64,000 nucleotides of DNA from Lasiosphaeris hirsuta. Taxonomy: Eukaryota > Ascomycota > Sordariomycetes > Sordariales > Lasiosphaeriaceae. The notes below the pieces were generated by a model. The model was not told where the DNA came from. It searched no databases and worked only from the letters and a program-made list of their open reading frames with translations. The DNA lies in assembly GCA_030549175.1 (NCBI GenBank), contig JAUKUA010000001.1:2666001-2730000 (forward strand). Reading direction: 5' to 3'. Below are positions 1-11,059 of the stretch, one piece after another; within the stretch, counting starts at the first letter, position 1; every line of letters starts with the position of its first letter. A program made the translations under genes and the position numbers.

Positions 1-799
1 TATATAATCTACCGGCCCTTCGGTAATCATCAGTCACCCCGGCCTGGCAAAATGCGAACCCCCCTCAATACCAAGACTCGACAGTCCAAGAAAAGGACCA
101 ATCGGGAAGAAAGACCACTCATCCGCGATAACAGACTAAATAGTACTCCGACACCTACTATGCGCCCGAGATACGGGATACGACATATTTTCCGGAATGG
201 AGCGAGGATTGATTGCGTCTTGTACATGTACCCGACACCAATAGATCCAAGGCGCACGTATTGCGTTAGGTATGCTTGGTAAGGCGGCGCCAACAGGTTT
301 AGAAGTTAGTAAGCTGTCCAAGCCCGAGAGAGGTGGTATCCCAATGATTCAAAAACTTATGAAAGGCGAAAGGGATTTAGAGTGCAAAGGCCATTGTTTT
401 CTGATTACTGCCATTGGTAGGCCTGTGGTGCCGAGGGAATCGCTAAATTCGGCAGATCGGCATACCGATCACGGTGGATGTTCTGGTCCACCTTGATATC
501 GAGTCGTCTCATATTGCGAACCTTGATGTGGTGCTAAGATTCTGGGTTGGAAGGTCTGCGTGTTTCGGTGTATTCGGTGTGTGCAGGGCTCGGTCCGGCG
601 CGTAGATGGCAGCCAAGGTACCAAGCCTGTTTACGATCATTCAATTCCATATTCGCAGACGACAGGCCGTAAGTCATCAAACGTGAATCTATTAAGCATC
701 CATAGGCACCCACTGCAGCTACCGAGATCGCACTCCCTGTCTATTCATAGCAGGTCGCTAGCAATATGCATCCCTACACAACCTCTTCCCCACAGATAT
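1..799. other. Intergenic, downstream of zuotin
   Basis: No coding region is supported here. Reading frames are short, overlap on both strands and resemble no family. The right part is presumably the 3' UTR of the zuotin gene, which is transcribed leftwards and ends at 800. Confidence 0.6.
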
Positions 800-2199
800 C
801 TAAGAAGAGAAAGCCTTGATCTCACTCTCCTTAACCTTGCCGGTGGCAACAAGACGTTTGAACTCCTCGGTCCAAACGCTCTTGATATCGTCAGCCAACT
901 TGAGCCCGTTGAGCTTGGCAGCCAGAGCGGCAAGCTCATCGGGGTCAGCCTTGCCCTGCACCAGCTCAACGTCGCCGAGGACGGCGTCAATGGTGGCAGG
1001 TGCCGCGTCTCCGGAGACAAAGTAGTTGGCATCCTTGACGGAGCCACGGAGAACACGCTTGTTCTTCTTGACCGCGTTCTTGGCCGCCTCCTTGGCCTTC
1101 TTGCCGGCCTCGCGGTCGAGCTTGGCCTTCTCCTCTGCCTCTTTGGCCGCCTTCTCCTCGGCTTCCTTCTTGGCCGCAGCATCCTCGGCAGCCTTCTTCT
1201 CGGCAGCCTCCTTCTCTAGGCGCTTCTTGTTCTTGGCCGCGTTGGCTTCCTGTCTGAAGCGCTTGATGCGCTCGTCACCAGCGGAGCAGTCGTCCAACAG
1301 CTTGCGAAGGCGGGCGTTGTCCTCGGCCTTCTTCTTCTTGCGCGCGTTGGCATTCTTGCGTTCCACGTGGCGCTTCTGGTCGCGGTTCTCGTTGTCATCG
1401 GGCACGTCTTCGTCGAGGTACTCGAATGTCCGCCAGCTGTCAAAGTTGTACCAGAAGTTGTAGAAGTTCTCGACGTCCTCCTTGGATGACTTGTCGTCGC
1501 CGAGCTGGGGAACCGGGTGGTTCTTGCTGAAACGGCCCTCGGCCTTGAAGACGCTGCCCCAAAGCTTGTAGAAGTTGCCCTTCTGCAGCTGCTTCTTGGT
1601 GGGCGGCTCGACATCAGCCTCCTCGTCCACGGAATCGAACTGGCGGCGCTTGACGGGGTCGAGCAGGACCTCGGTGGCCTTCTGGATGCACTTGAAGAAG
1701 TTGTCGTCGTCGGAGCGGCCGGCGGCAGCCTTCTTGTCGGGGTGATGCTTGAGAACCTTCTTGCGGTGGGCGCGCTTGATCTGGTCCTCGGTGGCCTTGT
1801 AGCGGTACTTGGAGATGCCGAGCACCTTGTAGTGGTCTTGGTTCTGGATGCGGGTGTTAGCGCACAGCTGGCAGATGCAATTCAGGGGTGGGCTCGACGA
1901 ACCTTCCAGTCCTTGGCATCGCGCTGCAGCATCATAGGGTCTTCGGGCTCGCTGATCTCTCCCTCATCAACGTCCTCGACATTCTTGGCGCGCTCCTGGG
2001 CCTGTATCCTGTCATCCTCGGAGAAGGTGCGCTTGTGGCGGGCGCGGCGGGCGTGGGCGAGGAAGTGAGGGCCGACGGGCTCAATCGTCCGCTGAGTTGC
2101 GCCGTCCTTGGTGATCTTGCCAATAGGCTTGAAGTCCTTCTCGGCGGCCCAGCCCTCAGGGAGGGAGGGAAGCGAGAGCGAGACCAGTGCAGTGGCCAT
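800..2199 (-). CDS. zuo1: Zuotin, ribosome-associated DnaJ (Hsp40) co-chaperone
   Basis: Exons 1903-2199 and 800-1843 join to a 446-residue protein; yeast Zuo1 is 433. Zuotin pairs with the Hsp70 Ssz1 as the ribosome-associated complex (RAC) and stimulates Ssb on nascent chains in the cytosol. Seen in the sequence: an acidic N-terminal segment, a J domain starting just after the intron (NQDHYKVLG) with the HPD triad at about residues 133-135, then the zuotin-homology region, and a long Lys/Glu/Ala-rich charged stretch at about 280-365 that in the family contacts the ribosome. A short C-terminal helical domain ends in ESEIKAFSS. The intron has an unusual GTTCGT donor but a good branch point (GCTAAC) and CAG acceptor. 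The start ATG gives the typical N-terminus MATALVSLSLPSLPEGW. It is divergent from MZM1. Confidence 0.95.
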
Positions 2200-2791
2200 T
2201 TTTGCTCTGATCGGTTGATAGTGAAATACCGGTGAGATGCACTGGAGGACGTTCGTGGAGGGGCAGCGGTTTTGAAGCCCGTTTATGGAATTTTTTTCTT
2301 TCCAGCGATCCTTGCAGGCCCCGCAGAGTCTGCTTGAACCAATCAGCACCGCCACTTTCAACGCTCATCCACGAAGTTCAGAAGGCTAATAATAAACAGC
2401 CATCAAGAAAAGTTGGCTATGACATGTACCACTCTGACCTGGGAAGATTGTTTTAATACTGACATTTTATTCATCTATCTTCCAGACAAACAGTTCTTTC
2501 TTCCGTTAGAAAACATGAGTTGTTGCCAGGTGGTAGCTCTCCAATATGGAATATGGAAAGATCAACCAATAGGAGCGGACTGTCAACTGTCAGAGACAAT
2601 CGCGCTAGTCATCGGTGTGCTTGGCAGCCGCAATGGCCACCACCAACTTTTCTGACCCGGGGCCGAGCTACCGTCCCACTCCCGACGTCGTCGACCTGGA
2701 ATCTTGAGAATTGACGATACTGGGACATTGAATAGCGTCTCGAGGGACTTGACGTATTCCTGCACCAATGCTAGCAAAAACCCCTCCTAAC
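2200..2791. promoter_or_regulatory. Divergent promoter between zuotin and MZM1
   Basis: This 592-bp gap separates two head-to-head genes. CCAAT motifs are visible at 2339-2343, 2541-2545 and 2576-2580, consistent with binding by the fungal CCAAT-binding complex, which often serves housekeeping and mitochondrial genes. No clear TATA box was seen. Regulatory function is inferred from motif and position only. Confidence 0.4.
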
Positions 2792-3239
2792 ATGGCACTG
2801 CAAGCTTACAGGCACCTTCTGCGTGCTGCCAGAATCGCGTTTGAAGGTTAGCGCGCACCCTTCGATGCGATCAGTCGAGGCTCTGACCGGATCCCCTCTA
2901 GGTGATGTGCGAGTGCTAGATGCCGCCCGACAATCGATACGACAGGGCTTCCGCGATATGGCGACGCTGCCCGCCTCAGATCCATCGATTCCGCCCGCGA
3001 TCCAGCACGCTGGGGAGGTTGCTAGCTTTCTAAGAGCTAACCTGGTTCAAGGGAAGAAGGAGGAGGGGGATATGTACAGTAAGGGCCCCTCTGAGAAAGA
3101 GATAACACCGCTAGTTCCATGCTGACTAGCTTTCCTAGAGTTGCGGATACACAACGACACCGAGCGAGGTGACAACGACACCATCAAACTGGGAAACCAG
3201 GATATCAAGATGGATGGGAAGAAGTGTTGCTCATCGTAA
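2792..3239 (+). CDS. mzm1: Mitochondrial zinc maintenance protein 1, LYR-motif assembly factor for Rieske protein
   Basis: Three exons, 2792-2846, 2902-3078 and 3139-3239, join to 110 residues, and no single-frame reading shows the whole protein. Mzm1 is a mitochondrial matrix LYR-family chaperone that holds the Rieske iron-sulfur protein before its insertion into complex III. The N-terminus MALQAYRHLLRAARIAF carries the LYR-type tripeptide as A-Y-R at residues 5-7, followed by the conserved Phe. The C-terminal segment LRIHNDTERGDNDTIK is strongly characteristic of fungal Mzm1. Both introns are short (55 and 60 nt) with GTTAGC and GTAAGG donors and TAG acceptors. The protein size matches the family (about 105-125 residues). 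No cleavable presequence is evident, which is normal for LYR proteins. Confidence 0.9.
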
Positions 3240-3477
3240 AATACGACTGGCCACGCCATGCCATTTGGCAACACGATAACTGCCGTGTCTTATGTATATA
3301 GCCGTCTATGATACCCCTCAATGTAACAACACCAGCAACACAATCGACGATGCCAAAGTAAATTGCGTAGCAAAGACGTCGTATGTCTGACCCTCCCACG
3401 ATCGGTGATGTACCCGCCTGAACGCCGTGCCTTGCCTCGCCTTGCCAATCTGATATCAAAACAAATTTCTTTTCCTT

Positions 3478-4653
3478 TCAGTTGCCAGCCAAACTGGCAT
3501 ATTGTACATCCTCTGTCCCTGGCGGCGGTGCCACAACGAGTCCTGAAACTGCTGGTTTCCGGAAAGATGCTCCGCCACCCTGCGAACTCCCGCCCTCAAT
3601 GGCCCTTGAGGCAGCCCTCCTTTTAGCGTCTGGGAAAGCAGAGCGTCCGTCCCTCAGCATCTCTGCCCGCTCCTCCTTATCCATAGTTCCAATTGCCTTG
3701 GGTACACTCCACCTGACTCGCAGCGGACAGCCGGCGATGACGGCACGCCCCTTGCATTCCTCAGCCGCCTTCTCGGCACCTTCACGCGTTTCGTAATTGA
3801 CAAACGCGCAGTGCGTCATGTGGGACACAACTAGCGACTTGATTTTGCCAAACGCCTTGAAGAAGTCGCGAATCTTATACTCAGGGAGATCGTCCTCGAT
3901 TCCCGTCACGAATAGCGACATGATGCTCATATCTGCTGGGGGTATGTAGTCCTTGGGGCCCGGCGGGGGCGCGTTGGCGCCGATCGGCCCTTTCTTCCCA
4001 CCCCGTCCTCCGCCTCGTCCACCTCTTGCGCCAGCGACCGCCGCCGCTCGCGAATCGCGCGATCGGATCGGGCCTGGCCCCCCGACGCCGGCGCCCATTC
4101 CGGCGTTCCCACCCCCTGCACTTCCACTTGTTGATGGCCCACCTGATATCGGGTTGCCGTCCTCATCCAGCTCTCTTCCCTTCCTGAAGTATGGTTTGCT
4201 CTGTGCGAGTCGGCGGAGGAGTTCGCGCGCCTTCTCGTCCGTCTTCTCGTATTGCTCTGTGCCGACACGACCCTCTTCGATGGCGCGCTCGTTGTTTTGC
4301 GCAAAGTACTCGCGATTGATCTCGCTTTGGGGGCCTTGGGAGACCAGCTCCAGGGCCTTGTCACGGATGACGATGGGAAGGCCGAACTGCAGATCCATGA
4401 TGCAGCACTGGCAGGCGTTCTTGAGACGGGCGCATGTCAGGCAGATATTTGTGCGCTTCTTGCGGCCGTGGGCGCGATCGGCTGCCCAGCTGAAGACGGT
4501 GAAGGGGCGGGTACACAACTTGCACTCAGCGCCATAGTCCTCCTTCAGCATCTTGACGTATGGGTTTTCGGGCAGGCAGTTCTCGCAGACCGAGGGAAAG
4601 TCAGTCGACTCCCACCCTGACCGGTTGAGGTCCTGCTTGATCTGGGGCGGCAT
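3478..4653 (-). CDS. slt11: Pre-mRNA splicing factor Slt11/Ecm2 (RBM22 family)
   Basis: Single exon, 391 residues. The family acts in the activated spliceosome (NineTeen-associated), contacting U6 snRNA and the catalytic RNA core. Seen: an N-terminal zinc-binding region (residues about 23-86) with paired cysteines CENC, CKLC, CLTC and CQCC. The middle is Gly/Arg-rich and low-complexity at about 170-225. One RRM follows at about 246-316 (LFVTGIEDDLPEYKIRDFF and the RNP1-like HCAFVNYET), then a short tail. The layout and spacing match RBM22/Slt11. The ATG at 4653 is followed by MPPQIKQDLNRSGWE, a conserved beginning. A longer open frame continues upstream without family resemblance, so that extension was not used. 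The gene is divergent from erg6 across about 1.1 kb. Confidence 0.93.
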   Translation of the reverse strand: MPPQIKQDLNRSGWESTDFPSVCENCLPENPYVKMLKEDYGAECKLCTRPFTVFSWAADRAHGRKKRTNICLTCARLKNACQCCIMDLQFGLPIVIRDKALELVSQGPQSEINREYFAQNNERAIEEGRVGTEQYEKTDEKARELLRRLAQSKPYFRKGRELDEDGNPISGGPSTSGSAGGGNAGMGAGVGGPGPIRSRDSRAAAVAGARGGRGGGRGGKKGPIGANAPPPGPKDYIPPADMSIMSLFVTGIEDDLPEYKIRDFFKAFGKIKSLVVSHMTHCAFVNYETREGAEKAAEECKGRAVIAGCPLRVRWSVPKAIGTMDKEERAEMLRDGRSAFPDAKRRAASRAIEGGSSQGGGASFRKPAVSGLVVAPPPGTEDVQYASLAGN

Positions 4654-5759
4654 GATGACTGCGACGATCCTGCCCTCCTTGTGTGTGTTATTTCGGAAAT
4701 GGGGTTTGACGATGTGGCTTTGCCGCGAAAAGAAAAAGAAATACACTCCTTTCCTTTCTCGATCTCGAACTCGGGGTGGGGTGTGGGTTGACGGTTGTGA
4801 GGCTGGTGTCGAATTTTCGAGTGGCTCATGCTTGCTGATAAATCTTATCAGCAATCGCCACGCCACATGTCGTGAAAGCTGGCCAGCCACTAAGCCACAA
4901 GCTACAAAAGAGTGCAACTGCCGGCCCAGACGTCTTGTGGCTTTGTTTGCACTTGGCCCTGCATCAAGTCTTATTCGTATTCGGATCTGCAAATCTGTGT
5001 GCCACCTCCTTTCGTCTCGCTTCCGAGTTCGCGATTCCCGGATTCGCGTTTTGTCGAGTTCGTTTCCTTCGTCGCATATCTGTACACTAGTGTATCCGCA
5101 AAGTTGCTCACTAGTTGCCTGTAGCTTCCAACGGCAGCTTAGCCCTGGATGGGACTGGAAATGGATTGTACCGATTCCCAAAGCACCCTTCCGTTTCGCA
5201 ACAATGCAACGTATTCGCTATTTCATGCATTTTATGTTTACTTTAGAGCAGCCAGGAGCTGGAGATGGGAGATTTCAATGCTGGATCTGGCTAGTGACTG
5301 GGTATTCGGTCTTGGAGACTGGATCCATCCTCATGTCCGCATAACCGACAGCGGCCTTGCCTTTCATCTGAACGGCAGAGAAGCAGTGCTTGAACAGCGC
5401 AAGGGGCACTCAAGGGGCGGGTGGGTCCGGAAGGGTGGAGCGAAATTGTGCACAAGAAGTTGGATGGCCAGTGGGCACTGGACACCCCTCCAATTGATCA
5501 ATGAGAGTCGCTCGTTCCTGGCCGGCAGTCTCTGCACCCCGGTCTGAGCTCGTGCAAACCACACGAGCTGCTTCGTCGATAAGGGGTGCGGGAAACTTTT
5601 TCTTCCCACTGCGTACCTATATAGCGAGAACCCTCCCACCACTTCGTCAACCCTCGTACCCATCACCGCACGACGCAGCCAGATTCAACTCTCTCGCAGC
5701 ACCCACAGCAACCGCAACACATTCCCGGCTAATCCATAACTTCGACATAAACCGCAAAT
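4654..5759. promoter_or_regulatory. Divergent promoter region between slt11 and erg6
   Basis: This 1.1-kb gap holds no convincing gene; the overlapping short frames on both strands are not protein-like. A TATATAG element at 5618-5624 sits about 136 nt before the erg6 ATG and is a plausible TATA box. No sterol regulatory element was identified with certainty. Confidence 0.4.
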
Positions 5760-7029
5760 ATGGTCGGAAAACACGTCGGCCTTGAGAAGGAGGATCACCA
5801 GCGTGATGCCAGCTTCAACAAGGCGTTGCACGGGAAGTCGGCCGAGGCCACCGGCGGGTTTGCTGCCCTGCTTGGCAAGGACACCGATGCCAAGAAGGTC
5901 GCCGTAGAGGAATACTTCAAGCACTTCGACCGCAAGACTGCAGAGAACGAGACAGAGGCCGATCGCACAGCTCGCACAGCCGAGTATGCCACGTTGACAA
6001 AGCAGTACGTTTCGCTCCATAGCCTTATGCCCATACATTTGTTCTCAAAGCGACTCTGACAATTCTGCTAATAAATAGCTACTATAACCTCGCGACAGAT
6101 CTCTACGAGTATGGCTGGGGCCAGTCCTTCCATTTCTGCCGCTATTCTCCCGGCGAGGGCTTCCACCAGGCGATTGCCCGCCATGAGCACTTCCTCGCCT
6201 TGAAGGTTGGCATCCAGCCCGGCATGAAGGTGCTCGATGTTGGATGTGGTGTAGGTGGACCTGCGCGCGAAATCGCCAAGTTCACCGATGCGCATATTAC
6301 TGGCCTCAACAACAACGACTATCAGATTGACCGCGCCACGCGCTATGCCGTTAAGGAAGGTCTTTCCAGTCAGCTCAAGTTTGTGAAGGGTGACTTCATG
6401 GTATGTCTTGCCGTCAGTGTTTGCATGTTCGGAACAATTACTAACTATACTAGCAAATGTCGTTCCCCGACAACTCGTTCGATGCCGTTTATGCAATCGA
6501 GGCCACTGTCCATGCCCCAAGGCTGGCAGGCGTATATGGCGAGATCCACCGCGTCCTCAAGCCCGGGGGCACCTTTGGTGTGTACGAGTGGCTGATGACG
6601 GATGAGTACGACAACGACAACCTCGAGCACCGTGATATCCGTCTCGCCATTGAGGAGGGCAACGGCATCTCTAACATGGTGACCATCTCGGAGGGTATTG
6701 CGGCTATGAAGGAGGCTGGCTTTGAGCTTGTCCACCACGAGGATCTCGCATCACGGTCCGATCGCCTGCCCTGGTGGTGGCCGCTCGCTGGTGAGCTTCA
6801 GTACATGCAGAGCTACCTCGACTTCTTTACCGTTTTCCGCATGACGCACATGGCCCGGACTATGGTACACGCCTTCACCGGATTCCTCGAGATCGTTGGC
6901 TTGGCGCCGAAGGGCACCAAGAAGACGGCTGACTCGTTGGCCAAGGGCGCTGACGGTCTCGTAAACGGCGCAAAGAAGAACCTCTTCACGCCCATGTACC
7001 TGATGGTTGGTCGCAAGGCTGACAAGTAG
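5760..7029 (+). CDS. erg6: Sterol 24-C-methyltransferase (ergosterol biosynthesis)
   Basis: Exons 5760-6004, 6079-6400 and 6454-7029 join to 380 residues. Erg6 transfers a methyl group from S-adenosylmethionine to C-24 of the sterol side chain (lanosterol in filamentous fungi, zymosterol in yeast) at the ER or lipid droplets. Seen: the sterol-methyltransferase signature [11 protein letters not shown] at about 91-101, SAM motif [17 protein letters not shown] at about 133-148, the [12 protein letters not shown] segment, post-motif IEATVHAP and the C-terminal sterol-MT domain ending [15 protein letters not shown]. Splicing at the first intron gives [15 protein letters not shown], the expected family reading; both introns are short (74 and 53 nt). 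Length equals that of other fungal Erg6 proteins. Confidence 0.97.
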
Positions 7030-8077
7030 GGTAAGGTGTTGAATTGAATGAGGTTGTTTTCTTTGTATAGCATTAACGGAACATCGGGAGGCAATGGCCA
7101 TAATGAGGATGATGAAGGCGCGGTGACGTCGACTTTGCAAGTGGGGATTAGAAGCTTATCCATATAATACCTGCCGGGCCATCGCTTGGTTGTCTTGTCG
7201 ATTGGGTTCTAACAGCAGCCGCTTGGCCAGGCCTTCTTGTACATGATTTGATCACTTAAGAGAACCTCTTCTTGTGGTGTCTATCTTTCCGACCATGATT
7301 CCGTGCCATGTCTTGTGCGATTTTGTCAGCAGGCCTTGCAGACTGGGTTACTGCGAGACCGAGAGTCGGCGTTCATGTCGGTGTAGGTTACTATGCGGAT
7401 CAGTGGGTGTGTGCATTGAAGGGAGACATGTGCAAGCAAGCGAAATGTCATATTGGCGTGCTTCCCCATCGGACAACACGGTGTTTCGCGGTAAGCCAGA
7501 CTGTGGCACCAGATTGCTCAAGCCAGGTTCCTGGTGATCTGCCATCAAGGATAGATATTAACAGAAGACATTCGATCTCGCGACTCTCCTTGACAGTCCA
7601 GTGTCGTGTCTCCCCCATTGACAGCTGGAGCTCCCGTCAGACATCCACTGAGCTGCAACCTGTGGTGCAGAACTTCAGCTTTAAAAAGCTTTGGGTCAGC
7701 TCTCAAGCGCGGGCCAGCTCTCAGGGACATGGGCTGCGGCTTAGTGGCTAATCCCCATTGGCCTTAGCGCGGATCGCTCGTTGGGGGTTCAACGTCCCAA
7801 GTCCGAAAATGCTGGTTCCAAAATCCAGAGCTTCCCTTGCCTGCTGGCAAAAAAAAAATTCCCTCTTGAGCTGACAGCTTCCCGCTCCAGCATCACCACA
7901 ACACCCTCCGCAATCCTCGTCGATCGCCAACGCCCTGCGTTTCCGCAAGCCGGCACGTCAATTGAGTGATCTTCTAGCCATCCCACGCCCCCTTTCTGCT
8001 CCCGCTGCCGTCGGACGCCCGGTTTTCCTAACAGCCCTCACGGCTCCTTCCCCGACCATCCATCCTCAACAACAGCC
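7030..8077. other. Intergenic between erg6 and pdb1
   Basis: No supported gene. A frame at 7308-7751 gives a Cys-containing peptide faintly reminiscent of zinc alcohol dehydrogenases but without a usable domain (see rejected items). An A9 tract lies near 7851-7859 in the presumed pdb1 promoter. Confidence 0.5.
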
Positions 8078-9327
8078 ATGTCGCGCTACCTCCGACCTGC
8101 CGCCCGGCTAGCAACCTCTGCACGAGCTCAGGCAATCAGACCGAGTGTTGCGTCACCCTTTCTCTCCCGGCCTGCTGCCGTCTCCAGCCTACAAAAACGC
8201 ACATACGCCAACGCGTCCGGGGTCAAGGATTACACAGTCCGTGATGCTCTCAACGAGGCGCTTGCCGAGGAGCTCGAGGCAAACGACAAGGTTTTCGTCC
8301 TCGGCGAGGAGGTTGCTCAGTACAATGGTGCATACAAGGTCACAAAGGGTCTTCTAGACCGCTTCGGAGAGAAGAGAATTATCGATACACCGATCACGGA
8401 GAGCGGCTTCTGCGGTCTCGCGGTTGGCGCGGCGCTGAGCGGATTGCACCCTGTGGTGAGTAACCGATATCCCGAGTCGGCAGTTCTTCAAACCCAATTG
8501 AGCTCGTGCTGCTAAGGCAGGTTTGAGGAGACACTACGGTGGTGCTAACGCGGCAATTCCAACACTAGTGCGAGTTTATGACCTTCAACTTCGCCATGCA
8601 GGCCATTGATCAGATTGTTAACTCTGCCGCCAAGACCCTTTACATGTCCGGCGGTATCCAACCCTGCAACATCACCTTCCGCGGCCCCAATGGCTTCGCC
8701 TCCGGTGTCGGTGCTCAGCACTCTCAGGATTACTCGGCTTGGTACGGCAGCATCCCGGGCCTCAAGGTCGTCTCGCCTTGGTCCGCCGAGGACGCCAAGG
8801 GCTTGCTCAAGGCTGCTATCCGCGATCCCAACCCCGTTGTCTTCCTCGAGAACGAGCTCATGTACGGCCAGAGCTTTCCCATGTCCGAGGCCGCCCAGAA
8901 GGATGACTTCGTCATTCCATTCGGCAAGGCCAAGATCGAACGTGCTGGCAAGGACCTGACTATCGTGAGCTTATCACGTTGCGTTGGCCAGTCTCTCGTC
9001 GCTGCTGAGAACCTCAAGAAGAAGTACGGTGTCGAGGTCGAGGTCATCAACCTGCGCAGCGTCAAGCCACTTGACATCGAGACCATCATCAAGTCGGTCA
9101 AGAAGACCCACCGCCTCCTTGCGGTTGAGTCCGGGTTCCCCGCGTACGGCGTTAGCGCCGAGATCCTTGCCCTTACCATGGAGTACGGTTTTGACTACCT
9201 CGATGGCCCTGCCCAGCGCGTCACCGGTGCCGATGTGCCCACCCCGTACGCCGCCGGACTCGAGGACATGAGCTTCCCGAACGAGGGTGTTATTGAGAGG
9301 TTCGCTGCAAAGATGCTCCGTCTCTAA
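8078..9327 (+). CDS. pdb1: Pyruvate dehydrogenase E1 component subunit beta, mitochondrial
   Basis: Exons 8078-8455 and 8569-9327 join to 378 residues. With E1-alpha it forms the thiamine-diphosphate-dependent heterotetramer that decarboxylates pyruvate in the mitochondrial PDH complex. Seen: an Arg/Ser/Ala-rich presequence of about 40 residues, then [36 protein letters not shown] and [18 protein letters not shown], which contains the glutamate (about 108) that activates the cofactor. The C-terminal transketolase domain follows ([41 protein letters not shown]). The 113-nt intron splits [19 protein letters not shown] with a GTGAGT donor and a CACTAG acceptor in phase 0. Size and order match the family. 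Confidence 0.97.
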
Positions 9328-10035
9328 GTATAAACTTGAGCGGGAAAATGCTCCAGTCAGCCAATTTCCGCGAGAAACGGCTAGTTGGAAGCGCTTAGAA
9401 TTGATGTATCGGTTGGATGGCATACAAAAGAGGTACAGAATCTTCACATTGCTTTTTATGCCGGTGCAAACTGGAAGGGGGAGGGGGAGGGAGTCGAGCA
9501 GGTTGGTAATGGTCTCATAGAAAGGCTTTCTGGGAAATTGCGTGTACTTCTACGGTGTCCGTTGTGACTTGCTACTACATACACAATCATACCCAGGCGA
9601 TGAACCGTCTTAGTGTGACCCCTGTCTATCCTTTGTGATGCATTCTTTGCTGATCAATTCTCAGCTGAGGCCGGGTAATGTGTTAAGTTTTTTTGCTGAT
9701 GAGTTCAGCCTTAAAACCATATCCCAGCATGGTGAAATCCTCCATAACGCCAATATTATCTTGCAGTGCCAGCCCGACTGAAAAAGAAAAGGTAGGAAAC
9801 AGAAGCTGTTGCAGGAAATCATTGTCGAAATCGCCCTGTTGATGTGCGAGTAAGAGGTACTAGTTGTCAAAAGAGATCTTGTTTCCCTTGTCTGCTAGCA
9901 GGACGTCGAGAAAGTCCCAGGCCAAAATCATGCTCGCCTGCCTGGCTTACTGCCCGGTGTGAGCCCAGTAAAAGTTTAAAAGGCTCGGGAAGCTTACGTA
10001 TTCTTACCACCTTCCCTCCCGCAACTCCCTCATCC
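9328..10035. other. Intergenic between convergent genes
   Basis: This is the shared 3' region of pdb1 (+) and the membrane protein gene (-). No gene is supported. A purine-rich GGGAGGGGGAGGG tract lies near 9477-9490. Confidence 0.5.
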
Positions 10036-11059
10036 TCAGCTATTGACAGTCTCCTTCAGACTACATGGCCCCATCCCAGCTACCGTCTCACCGCTTCCCG
10101 ATCCTGTCTGAATCGTGGTCTCGTCTGCATATCCGTTACCGCACTTGTCATCAGTCTTCGCGCCTTTACGCGTGATCATGATCTTGGTGCAGGGCGTGTA
10201 AACCGAGGAACCATTGTACAGCCAGCCAGCGCAGCCGTTGCCGGTACCTTTGGCGGCTGTTAGGTCGAAGCACTTGTTACAGCAGGCCTCTGCAGAGTCG
10301 GCGCGATCGAATAATCCTGTGTAAGTGCTTGTGTCGGTGAGACCAATCCAAGTGGCGTTCTTGATGAAGGCCGAGCTGTCGGTGCAGCCAGCGGGCAGAT
10401 TCTGTGAAGGTCAGTAGGGTCGGTGAGGGGGGTGGGTAGTGAGAGAGAAATACCGTGGACGCCGGGCGAGTGGATGTCGTTGAGGGGGCAGAAGTTGTCG
10501 TGCTCGAGGTCGCGTTGCTGGAGGAGTTTGAGCCGTCAGGCATGCTTGAAGGGCTCGTTAGCGGGGACTCCGCGCTAGAAGTCGGGTGGACAAACGTGTG
10601 ATTCCCGAGCATACCCATGGCGCCGAGGATCGCCAATAGCACGGCCACAACGCCGATGACGCTGATGCCAGCTATCATCCACCACATTTTCGGGATCCGC
10701 TTGTACCATGGCTTCTCTGGAGGGGGTACCCACACTGCCTCGTGCAGTCCGCCGGTAGATTCTTTGGAGGAGCTGGTGCGGTGCGGGAGAGTCTCGCTGT
10801 CGATGTTGTCATCTTGAGCACCGTCGCTCTGTGAAGCTCCTGCTATCGCCGCCGTGGCCGCCGTTGTTGGGGCAGGTGTTTGGACGCTGCTCACAACTAT
10901 CTCGGGCAGTGGGTTGGACCATGTCTCAGCAAACTGGTACTCTTGGCCGAATTTCTTGTAGTAGTTGTTTCCCCGAGCCCTGTCCTCTGGGTTCAAGGGA
11001 TCGGGGAGGCCCGAAAGCCGGCGGGATGTCGACTCGGCGTTCTGAGAGGGTCCAGACAT
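10036..11059 (-). CDS. Single-pass membrane protein with Ser/Thr-rich stalk and Cys-rich C-terminal domain
   Basis: Exons 10454-11059 and 10036-10401 join to 323 residues; the second exon is only recovered after splicing (GTATTT donor, CACAG acceptor). I do not recognise an exact family. Seen: a 120-residue hydrophilic N-terminus, WYKRIPKMWW followed by one transmembrane helix at about 125-151, and a Ser/Thr-rich probably O-glycosylated stalk at about 155-202 with several N-glycosylation sequons. The C-terminal domain has nine cysteines (patterns ACCNKC, GNGCAGW, PCTK, DKCGNGY, GPCS) spaced like a small disulfide-bonded fold such as the PAN/apple type. There is no signal peptide, so the predicted topology is N-terminus inside and the Cys-rich domain outside. 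A wall-sensing or adhesion role would be a guess. Confidence 0.75.

Noticed and set aside
745..1219. Arg-rich and Leu-rich frames opposite or offset to zuotin
   Set aside because: They are shadows of the Lys/Glu/Ala-rich zuotin region in other frames; their composition follows from codon bias.
7308..7751. Plus-strand ORF with a Cys-containing segment reminiscent of zinc alcohol dehydrogenases (VGVGYYADQ ... CALKGDMCKQAKCH)
   Set aside because: The resemblance covers about 40 residues only, lacks the flanking GHE and Rossmann motifs, and the rest of the frame is not protein-like. An ADH relic is possible but not supportable.
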